Part shown: positions 49,701 to 60,600 of the stretch, piece by piece
Position numbering within the stretch: the first letter of the stretch is position 1
Layout of the letters: every line of letters begins with the position of its first letter
Origin: Symbiodinium natans
Taxonomy: Eukaryota; Sar; Dinophyceae; Suessiales; Symbiodiniaceae
NCBI GenBank assembly: GCA_905221605.1
Contig: CAJNDS010000392.1
Location: forward strand, 62,001-126,000
Reading direction: 5' to 3'
DNA length: 64,000 nt
The notes under the pieces: model-generated
Database searches by the model: none
The model's input: the letters and a program-made list of their open reading frames with translations, nothing else
What the model was told of the DNA's origin: nothing
Position numbers and translations under genes: made by a program

Positions 49701-51494
49701 GTCTCCCCGGCCCTGAGCCTAATAGCCCTAAACCCTAAACCCTAAACCCTAAATCCTAAACCCTAAACCCTAAACCCTAAACCCTACTTATAATTGGTTA
49801 CTCATGAACCTAAGTGGTCGCGGAGGTGCTGATGCCACAGCTCAGGAGGCGCGCCGTTTTGTCTTTGGCGGCTCTGAATTGTATTGGGTTTAGGGTTTAG
49901 GGTTTAGGGTTTAGGGTTTAGGGTTTAGGGTTTAGGGTTTAGGGTTTAGGGTTTAGGGCTTAGGGCTCAGGGCTCAGGGCTTAGGGCTTAGGGTTCAGAG
50001 TTTATGGGTCTCCAGCGAGTTTTTCATCGCAGGGTGGCTTCCATGTCTATCTTCTGTTGATATGGGGGGTTTCCGAGAATAGACCCAGGGGTATTGGAGT
50101 CCTTTTTATCATTATGGAATCCTAGTTAGAGGTCGCTTCTTTTTGTAAGCTCCCATATCAGGGAGGTCCGGTGGGCTTCATATTGCTGTTCTTGGTGAGT
50201 GTGTTTCTTTGTAGAGTTCCTGTTCTTGGTGAGTCTTAAATCTGAACTAAACCCTAACCCTAAACCCTATGAACCTGAAATTAGAACCCCAATCTCTTAA
50301 ACCCCAACTCTGAACCACCCCCCTTCACATACTGGGTTGTAGTAGGGAAGCAGGGAATTGCAGTAGGTACATGACATCCCCACTTCATACGCTTGAAGGG
50401 ATGTTTTCGTACCCTAAACCCTAAACCCTAAACCCTAAACCCTAAACCCTAAACCCTAAACCCTAAACCCTAAACCCTAAACCCTTCTCTGCTTTTTACA
50501 ACCACAGGCAGATTGTTGCAGAGGCTCCTTCCCTGATAGCCTTCTACACATGGCAACCTCCCCCCCTAAACCCTAAACCCTAAACCCCAAACCCTAAACC
50601 CTAAACCCTAAACTCAATGCCCTGAACCCCAAAAGCCGTAGACGCCTTTGAGAAAAGTTCCGCAGCACGCCCCACGACCTGAAATGTCCTAAACACAACT
50701 TCTAAAAGTCCTGAACAAAGATCCTCGGGTTCCCTCAGAGATTTTACGGCCCGGTTTAGGGTTCAGGGTTTAGGGTTTAGGGTTTTGGGTTTTGGGTTTA
50801 GGGTTTTGGTGTTTGGGTAGCATCGGCAAAACCCTCAACGCCTTCGCTTGTGCAGTCGGTGCTCCCAAACCCGTTCGCCCTCAGAGGGTCCCTCAAAACC
50901 GTCCTCCCCAACAAACAGGTTGTGGGATTTAGGGTTTAGGATGGGTTTGGAATTTAGGGTTTAGGGGTTTAGGGGTTCAGGGTTAGGGTTTAGGGTTTAG
51001 GGTTTAGGGCTAGGGTTTAGGGGTTTAGGGTCTAGGGTTCCCGGGGTGCTATTAGGTGGGCCGGCCTTGGGCCCTGGCAGCTGGTGGCCTCCTTCCCAGC
51101 GCTCGGAACGCCGCCCGTCGCGCCACAAGAAAAGCCCTGAGGGCTCTTAGATTGTCTGAGATAGAGGTGGGTTTCCTTATTTAGTAGGAAGAATAAAGCG
51201 TAAACTGTTTTTCCCTTGGTTATTGGAGAAGTAAGAGAAGAAGGGGTACTATACTTTGTGGTACTTTACTGTAACTTTAGATCCTTACCTTTTTTTGGTT
51301 ATTGGGTTTCTTTTTAAGGCAGCTAAAAGTTTAATTATAGCTACCCAGCCAAGTTAGATTGTTTGAGATAGAGGTGCTTGTTTGTGGAGACGGCGCCTCT
51401 AAGAGGCCGTGCGAGTAACCACAATTTCTGGGGCTCTGGGGCTCTGGGGTGGGGGGGGGGGGGGGGGGGGGGGGTGGGGGGGGGGGGGTGGGGT

Positions 51495-51574
<80 letters not shown>

Positions 51575-51589
51575 GTGGGGGGGGGGGGT

Positions 51590-51672
<83 letters not shown>

Positions 51673-54600
51673 GAACACGTGACTTGGGACTTCACACCGG
51701 CAACTCCAAAGCCTGAACCCCTAATCCCCAAAGGCCTAAACCCTTGCTGTTTAATTCGGGGTTTATAAGCAAAACGCGCCCGCGCCTAGGCGAGAGCGCA
51801 ATTTCAAGCAGAAAACGTGTCCGAAACTTCAAAACGACACCCCCTAGAAGAAAACACAACAAACAAACGATCCTTAAACCCAAAAGAATAGTCCAAGCAG
51901 TGCAAACCCAAATCCTGAAACCTGAACCCTAAACTTTGAACCTTGAACCCTGAAGAAGAATCAACTTGAGGCCACTTTCAGGATCCAGTGCACAAGTCTG
52001 TTGGGTTACAACCAAAGCACAATTCCAGAAAATCATGCCTGCGCTGTGGCGAGAGCACTATTTCGAACCTGAACTGCCGGAGCCATAACGCAGAAAAACT
52101 TCCCGAACCGAAAATCGCCATTTGAAAGTTCAACATGGGGAATGAGCAAAACGTGCCCGCGCCTAGGCGAGAGCGCAAATTCGAGCAAAAAACGCGTCCA
52201 AAACTTCAAAAAAAAGGACCCCCTGGAAAAAAAAACAACAACAAAAAACGATCAGGCTTCGAGCGAAAATGCATTTTTCCGAAAAAATGACCTAACCCTT
52301 CAGTGTTTTCGAGCCCTGCAAATGCTGCGGTGATCACGAAAATGTGTGTTTTACTTGGGTTTTCAGCCCTCGACGCGAAAAATGTAAACACAGAATGTGT
52401 TCAGTCACACGGCCTCTTACAGGCGCCGTCACCTTGTTTGTATGTGGGTGTGTTTTTTCGTGTAGATTTCTTTTGAAATGGGGTTTTGGGGGTTCTTAGC
52501 ATTTGTTGCAAGTCGGGTTTTTCGAGGTTTTTGTTTCTTTTTCAGGGTTTTCAGGGTTTTTCAGGGTTTTTCAGGCTGTTACAACTCTAAAAGCACTAAA
52601 GCCCGAAGCGCCCCAAAAACCCTCTAAACCCTAAAGCCTTTAAAGACCCGAAGCCACCCGAAGGCCTTGAAGAGCCGAAGCTCTAAAGGCCTAAAGAGCC
52701 TAAAAGCCCTACAAGCCCCTAGAGACCCCAAGACCCGAAGCCCTAAACAACCCTAAGCCCGCTCCAAAACCGAAAAAACAGAACCTAAAACCCTAAACCC
52801 CCTAAACCCTATAAACTCTAAACCCCCGAAACAACCTCTAAAAGATCAAAAACCCTAAGCCCCCTAAGCCCCCTAACCCCCCAAACATCTAAGGCTGCGC
52901 CCCATCGCGTCGCTGCCCGCGGAGCTGGCGCCTGGGCAGGCCGGCGCCGTGAGGATGATGGTTTGGGTTTTAGGGTCTTGGTTTTAGGATTTAGGGTTTA
53001 GGGTTTAAGGGTGTATTTTCGGTTATGTATGCATGTATGTCTATATAAACCTCGAAACTATGCACTGTCAGTATGGACGCGCTGTGAGTCAGAGAAGTTC
53101 ATGACGAACCCGACGCAGCAGAACCTAGTGGGCACCAGTTAGAATCTGGCCCCTGAAATGTAGGGATTTTAGAGCTTAGGGTTTTCTGAAGGAAATATAC
53201 GCCATGAAAGTCGACATATTTTCCAGAAAACCCTAAACTCTAGGGTTTTCTGCTACGGTCAGTGTAAAAAGAGCCTGCGGAAGAATAGGTACCCTGCAAC
53301 AAGGAGCTATACTCCAGCATCGAAGTAGCGCAGGAAGGACCCAGCCAGCGACAGCCCACATAAAGCGCTGTCTTGATCGCCTTGACGTGCTTTTCGGAAC
53401 GATGGCCCGAGCAAGTACGATGAGCAGCCAAGCCGATTGAGCCAGTGCAGGCATCGAAACAACTAACAGCATTGCCCCCTTATAGGCGATGTTCTTTGCG
53501 CATTTTAAATTGGCATCCACATAACATGCGAGGACCCGCACATAAACCCGAAACAAACGCCTCGAGGCCCCCATGATCGCGCTCGTCGAGACCATGACCG
53601 GCTGGGAGGTGCCCAATTCTCATCAAGAGTCCGTTCATAGGGGCTTGACCCTAAACCCTAAACACCAAGCCCTTAGAATCCTGAGCCGGATCTCATTTTA
53701 CAGCATTTCTGGGATCTTGTGTTGGCTGACCGCGCAGCGTCCCCGAACTTTGCAGAATTAGATCCTAAACCCTAAACCCTAAACCCTAAACCCTAAACCC
53801 TGATGAGTTTCATCGACCTTGTCCATCAGCCCCCCTCTTCTTTCGCCCAGCCTATACCCTAAGCCCTCATCCCAAAACCCTAAACCCTAATTAAACCCCA
53901 AACCCCAAACCCCAAACCCCAAGCCCCAAACCCCAAGCCCCAAACCCCAAACCCCAAACCCCAAGCCCCAAACCCCCCAAACCCCAAACCCTAAACCCTA
54001 AACCCTCAGGCGTTTAGAGGTAATTTGGACCTAAACCCTCGATATCAACCCCCCTCACCCCAAACCCTAAAACGACCCTGAACCCCAAGCTCCTAACCCT
54101 AAGCCGTAAACCCCAAACCCTAAACCCCAAACCCCAAACCCCAAACCCCAAACCCCAAACCCCAAACCCCAAACCCCAAACCCCAAACCCCAACCCCCCA
54201 ACCCCAAACCCCAAACCCCAAACCCCCCCCAAACCCCAAACCCTAAACCCCAAACCCCAACCCCAAACCCAAACCCCAAACCCCAAACCCCAAACCCCAA
54301 ACCCCAAACCCCAAACCCCAAACCCCAAACCCCAAACCCCAAACCCCAAACCCCAAACCCCAAACCCCAAAACCCAAACCCCAAACCCCAAACACCAAAC
54401 CCCAAACCCCAAACCCCAAACCCCAAACCCCAAACCCCAAACCCCAAACCCCAAACCCTAAACCCTAAACCCTAAACCCTAAACCCCAAACCCTTCCTGG
54501 GGAGGACATCCCGGCCGGAATCACGGCCATTCTCCTGCCGGCCGGCCAGGCTGTCCATGGGGGCCATGGGAGCAGATATGCAAGGACAACAGGTTTAGGG

Positions 54601-57600
54601 TTTAGGGTTTAGGGTGCAGGGTGTAGGGTGCAGGGTGTAGGGGTCCATTATGTGACATTCAGAGGCTGATTACACGGCCGAATTGACCCCCCCCCCTTCC
54701 GTGAACCCGAATGCCCCTCATGGGTCCCTCAAGCCTAACCCGACCCCCGGCAGGCTGTGGACACGCTCTCGCACGTTGCCATCCGCGCACGGAACCAGCA
54801 GGCGAGTGTGCGAATGCCAGGTCTTCGGAATTGCCGAACTTCGATCCCCTTGCTTGCCCGGTGGTAACCTTTTGCACCTTATTGCTTGTTCTAAGGTTTA
54901 GGGTCTGGGGAATCGGGTTTAGGGTTCGCTTATAAGTCTGTCACCAACCCCCAATGAAGGGTACCCTCATTGCAAGATGGCTGTTCAAAAGAAGATATCT
55001 CTAGGCATTTTGGTTTATATAGAAGTTGTATAAGGGATGGAAGGAGAGAGGACTGGGGCTCTTGCTCTTAGCTCCTGTACCAAGCCCTAAGCCCTACGCC
55101 CTACGCCCTATGCCCTATGCCCTACCCTACACCCACTCCTCGCTCAAAGCAGGTGCTTCTTGCCAGCTGCGATGAGGAGGCGCGACAGGGTGTTAAACCC
55201 ACTCTGAGAAGAGTCGTTGGGATTTGTATCCTTATACTAAGAGTCCTTAGTAGGGATTACAGAGTACCCCCTACTATATTCCCCCTTATACTAACAGTCC
55301 TTAATAGGGATTATAGAGTACCCCCTATTATAATCCCTATTAAGGACTGCTAGTATAAGGGGGGACATCCCAAAAGATCCGCATCAAAGTGCCAAGAAGC
55401 TTAGAACGTGGGCGGACTTAACTGGAATGCTGTTTTGTGTAGCGTGCATGTTTATTTAGATGTTAAAAAGAAGCACTATAGACCCCATACTAACACAACA
55501 AAAACACGGTCTACTCAAACAGAGTTAAAACAAACATCTTCCTGCGTTCTCATACAGACATTTTGTATGCAAGCCTCCAGGGTCCACCTCTCAGATTCAG
55601 CACATGAAGCCCCAACACCTCCAAATGTCTCCAAACCACGCCCCCCTAAACCCCCAAACCCTAAAACCCCTAAACCCTTAACCCCAAACCTAAACCCAAA
55701 ACCCCCAGAGGCCACGTTGGCAGAGCTCCGGGGTCTCTCGGGCACGCCGCTGCGACTGCAGGCGTGATCGTTTAAGCCTGTCGGCTTTCCAATTTTGTGT
55801 TATTGGGGTTTTAGGATATAAGGTTCAGGGCTAGGGGTTAGTGGTCTGGGTTTAGCGTTTAGGTTTTTGGGGTTTAGGGATGTTCACCTTCGAATTGTTT
55901 GCCCCGGTGGAGCAACGAAGCGGCTAAACCCATATCCCTCGATGGCTGGCGTGTTTCATACTGTCAAATCTTCATGGGTTTAGATGCTAGAGTAGGCCCT
56001 TGTTCCCTTGCTTTGGGGCTCGGGTGTTCCCGTACACGGTGTACAGTTACACCCATGTAAACCAAGATACCAGGACCCAGAGTAGGCACTTAATTCCCTT
56101 TTTGTGGGGTTTCGGGTTCCCCTAGCTTAGGGGCCTTTGTAAGCCAACAGGGGCGCCCTGTTTTTTGCTAGGTTACTCTTGGGTCTAGGATAGAGGCGTC
56201 GCCATTGAAACCCTCGTCTAGATAGTGCCACCAGCATCGCAATCTCAACAAATGGATTATGATGAGCTCTCCTGGTATCCGAACAGCCCTAAACCCCGGC
56301 TAGCATTAAGCTCGTGCGGAGGTCTCGGCAAGTGGCGATGTCACCTGGGAGAAGGTGCGGACTGTAAATGTCTCATGGTCCCCTAAACCCAAAAAAGAGT
56401 ACCCTGCTTAAACTATGGTTGCTGGGCTACCTGGCCCTAAACGCTGTACGCCCAATCATCACCCGTTGAAAGCTAGGCAGCACCATGGGCTGCGTACGTT
56501 TCAGAAAGGTGATGCGTAGGGTCTAGGGTTTAGGGTTTAGGGTTTAGGGTGTAGGGTGCAGGATTTAGGGTTTAGGGTTTAGGGCTTAGGGTTTAGGGTT
56601 GAGGATTTAGGGTTTAGTTTGCCTCAGCCTCTCTGCTTTCAACCCTGCTCTGTAAGTAGCCCTGAACCTCGAAGTATTGGGTTTCAGAGGACCCCCCCAC
56701 CCACCCCAACTGGGTGATGGAAACTCCCTAAACCCGAATCTCCGATGATACTCTGCTACTGTCTTATAACCTGTTCAACGTCTTATCTTTTATTATGCTG
56801 TAAGGTGTTCTATGTATGGCTACATGTTGCTCCCCCTCCCTCATAGTTCCGCTTGCACTCGCCGGACGCTTCCTTAATCCCCTCCCGTTCTGGTTATGGC
56901 AGGGTTCTTAAACACTAAGCCCTAAACGCTAGAAACCCCACACGCCCCAAACCTTAAAAAACCCACAGAAACCCTCAAATCCTTATGACCCCCTGCACCC
57001 TCGGGAAGCCTAAACCCTTCAGCCCTGAACCCTAACCCGACACCACAAAGCCGGGGCTACTTAGGCATATAAGGACTCTATAAGGTCTAAAAAGGGGTTA
57101 TGTATGGGTTCCCTAAACCCTGAACCCAAAGCCCGACAACGCAATTACCTGCACCCCGCTGGTTCTTAGAGTAGGGAATGAGGGAGGCCTCTATAACAAC
57201 AAAAAGAACAACGAAGGCCCAAAAGTCGCGGAGTTGACAGTTATACACCCACCTCACGGAACCCGATAAGCCGGCATTGGGTTAATCTGCATTTTGAATC
57301 TGTAGCGGACAATGCTGTTTTTAGCTTTGTAGATCTGTGGTCTTTCTATGCAAATTGTGCGTTTAGAGTGCTAATAATATTTTGTTGAGCAACTAACTTG
57401 TTTTATCAATTGTCTTTGCACTAGGCAAAGTATTCAGCAAATACTATCTGAAAAGTCCACTGAAATACCTGGTGTTTACATATTCATAAAATATTTTATA
57501 ATTTTGAAATAGTCATTCTATGCGAATTGAACTACTAGAGTAATTATTAAGCAAATAGCCCAATTTGACTCAAGTGAATACTTTTTAAAGGACCATACTC

Positions 57601-60600
57601 AACCAAAATCCGAACAAGCAGTACTTAGTGAAGGCCATACATAAGCAAATTCACAAATGCAAAACAACATCCAATAGCACAAGCTTTTCAGGAGAATCTC
57701 TGGTGAAGTTTGGATTGTAGGGCTGTGGAGTATCCCTGGACGAGGAGGAGTCACTTTTTAAGCAAACAATTCTAAGCAATAAATGCTTTTTCTCAAGACA
57801 AGTGTTCCAAATGCTTCTTCCAGATAATGATTGCTTTTACTAGGCAAACATTATCTATGCGAATTTAGCTACCAGAGCACCAAGTAATGGCTGAGAAGGT
57901 CTACACTTGTGTACAGCCAAAAAATGCACTAAACACTAGTTGAAATAGAAGCGAAGCGGTTCTACTTACATAATAACGAAACAATAAGTTCTGAAGCACT
58001 TAAAAAGAAAACTTGTATACTACTTCTGAAAAGCACAATTTGCATAAGGACACTCAAAAAGGCGTAGTCATTGCCTCGTAAAGGCGAACCAAAAAAAACA
58101 AAAAACAAAATACCAAAAACACAAAAAACCAAAAAAACAAAAAACTCAAAAAAAAAAAAAACTAAACAAAAAACTAACAACAATTTTCCGGAACTTTCGC
58201 AGAAGCCTAGTAGGGATTCCTGAGATTCCGCGTTGTTTTTTGTTTTCTTGGTTTTTGGTTTTTTTGGTGTTGTTGTTATTGGCTTTGTTTGTTTTTGTTT
58301 TTTTGGTTTTGGTGCTTTTTGTTTTTCTACTGTCCCGGGTATGCGGATTTTAGTTTTGTTTTAGTCTACGCCCTAGGACATGCGCTATGTTGCACCACCG
58401 AGTTTGCTTGCAGTGCAGCTGGGTGACTTGAGACAGGCGAAAAATCTAGGTCGCTGGGGGGGGGGGGGGGGGGACCATATATATATATATATATATATAT
58501 ATGAGCGACCGTCAAAATTAGCGTTGATGAGCTTTAGTAAGGGACGGACATCAGTTTATGGTTTGGTGGCTTTTCATCTGCAGAACGATATGGGACACGC
58601 AGAGAACGATAACCCCAACATGGTGAAAAATATATGCGAGGTAGGGTTTAGGGTTTAGGGTTTAGGGTTTAGGGTTTAGGGTTTAGGGTTTAGGGTTTAG
58701 GGTTTAGGGTTTAGGGTTTAGGGTTTAGGGTTTAGGGTTTAGGGTTTAGGGAGGGACTTAGTATGAAATTGGCGGAAGCGCGCTTTAACGTGCAGAACGA
58801 TACGGGACACGCAGAGAACGATAACCCCAACATCCATGTCCTTCAGCTTAACAAGTAATATTGACCGCTGCTCTATAAACACATATATATATATATATCC
58901 CCAAACCCTAAACCCTAAACCCTAAACCCTAAACCCTAAACCCTAAACCCTAAACCCTAAACCCTAGGTATCTATATATATATATATATGTAGGGCCCTG
59001 CTTCCCTCATTCCCTACCAAGAACCACGGGGCACTGCAGGCGGCGCTGCCGGCGGAGGCCTCCGCTGCCACCCCAGCACCGACGCGTCTGGCGGACCGGT
59101 GTGGGGAGTTCCTGAATATCTCTTTAGGGTTTAGGGTTAGGGTGTAGGGTTTAGGGTTTAGGGTTTAGGGTTTAGGGTTTAGGGTTTAGGGTTTAGGGTT
59201 TAGGGTTTAGGGTTTAGGGTTTAGGGATGTTCCCCCTTAGAATACGAGCAGTCTTCAATAGGGATGGAAACAAAGGGTACTAAAAAAGTCTATTCAGGAC
59301 TCTTAGTGAAAGCAGGAACATCCCATGTTAGTTAAGCAGGGACATCCCGAGGTCCAGGGTTTAGGGATTATTCGGGCCAAGGGTTTCAGGCTTAGGGCTC
59401 GGATTTTGGGATTTTGGGGCTTATAGGGGTTAGGGTTTGGGTTTAGGGTTTAGGGTTAAGGTTCAGGGTTTAGGATTATTCGGGCCAACGGTTTCAGGCT
59501 TAGGGCTCGGATTTTGGGATTTTGGGGCTTATAGGGGTTAGGGTCGTTCGCAGCTACCATTTCCATTTTCTAACCATGCACACCCCCCCCCAGCACCCAA
59601 ACCATAGCAACCTATGCCTCAACCCTAAACCCACCGAAAGACCCATAGGAAGACCTCAATCCAAAGACCCAAAACCATAACAACCTGATTATGCCTCAAC
59701 CCTAAACCCACCAAAAAACCAACACTAATACCCACATGATGGAACCACCAGAAGAACCATACACCACCCCATAGAAAAACCCAACCTCAACCCCATAGAC
59801 CCGCACCCCCGTAGAAAAACCATATTCCCGAACCCGAACTCCCTAACCCTAGAACATGGAAATGGTACTCTCTAATGGAATATCTTTAGTAGGAATAAGG
59901 CAAGGTCGGACCGACAGGAACGATACTTGCAGCAGCATAGCATGAGCTACTTGTCCAAAATTCCGTTTTCAGCTTCAACCGACCCTCACTGGAGCATGTC
60001 TTCCTGCATCCATTTCTCAGTGGCCATGAAAGCTGGCCTGGCGTTTGCCTTGTTCTTTGGGGCACCCAGGGCGCCATTCCAGTCTTTTCTTGCGGTCCGT
60101 CCTGGCTCCTGGCTCGTTCGCACACAGGGTCAGTCACGTTTCGCCTGGCCAAGCAAAATGAACAGACGGACTCGGACTTGCGCATTCTCACCAAGTTCCG
60201 GGAGATGTTCGAGTTTCCAACAGTTGCATAGTGAGGAAGACTGTATTCAGCGGACATGCGCAGCGCGGTTTGCCAGTTTCAGCGTCTCAATGCGGGCAGA
60301 TGGTCAGCTCGTCTGCTTCGGATCCAATGGTGCTGGGCGGTGTGACGTCCCAGCAGATTTGGGACCAGTTTTGGCAGTTGCAGCGGGCCATGTGCATACT
60401 TGTGCAATGCGTGCAGATGGTCAGCTCGTCTGCTTTGGATGCAATGATTATGGGCAGTGTGACGTCCCAGCAGATTTGGGACCAGTTTTGGCAGTCGCAG
60501 CGGGCCAATATCATACTTGTGCAGTGCGAACAGATGGTCAGCTCGTCTGCTTTGGAGACAATGGTTCTGGGCAGTGTGACGTCCCAGCAGATTTGGGACC

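Larger units (their letters stand above)
49888..52893 (+). other. GWD intron, 3 kb, with poly-G tract and MITEs
   Basis: TTTAGGG array at the donor (49888-49955). Further blocks: CCCTAAA (50411-50486), MITE-E (51163-51345), the G tract (51447-51671), the ~100-bp direct repeat (51768-51866 and 52147-52243), and degraded CCCTAAA before TCTAAG. No gene. Confidence 0.65.
55762..59021 (+). other. GWD intron, 3.3 kb, with AT-rich island and palindrome
   Basis: Left part holds degraded element copies (55985-56195 MITE-C type; 56510-56620 TTTAGGG). 57180-57960 is low-GC, unlike the rest; 58080-58335 an A-rich/T-rich inverted repeat; 58641-58752 a TTTAGGG array between 41-bp direct repeats; 58907-58970 a CCCTAAA array between AT repeats. 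No gene recognised. Confidence 0.6.

Noticed and set aside
51331-51768. Poly-proline and poly-glycine open frames
   Set aside because: Pure translation of the G tract on either strand, with no start context or domain.
53233-53616. 127-codon minus-strand open frame with hydrophobic segments
   Set aside because: No recognised family, no repeat-array flanks as for real exons, and it lies antisense within a GWD intron. Kept only as a mention.
59886-60257. Minus-strand open frame overlapping the RCC1 N-terminus
   Set aside because: Overlaps a plus-strand frame that continues into clear RCC1 repeats; no domain seen on the minus side.
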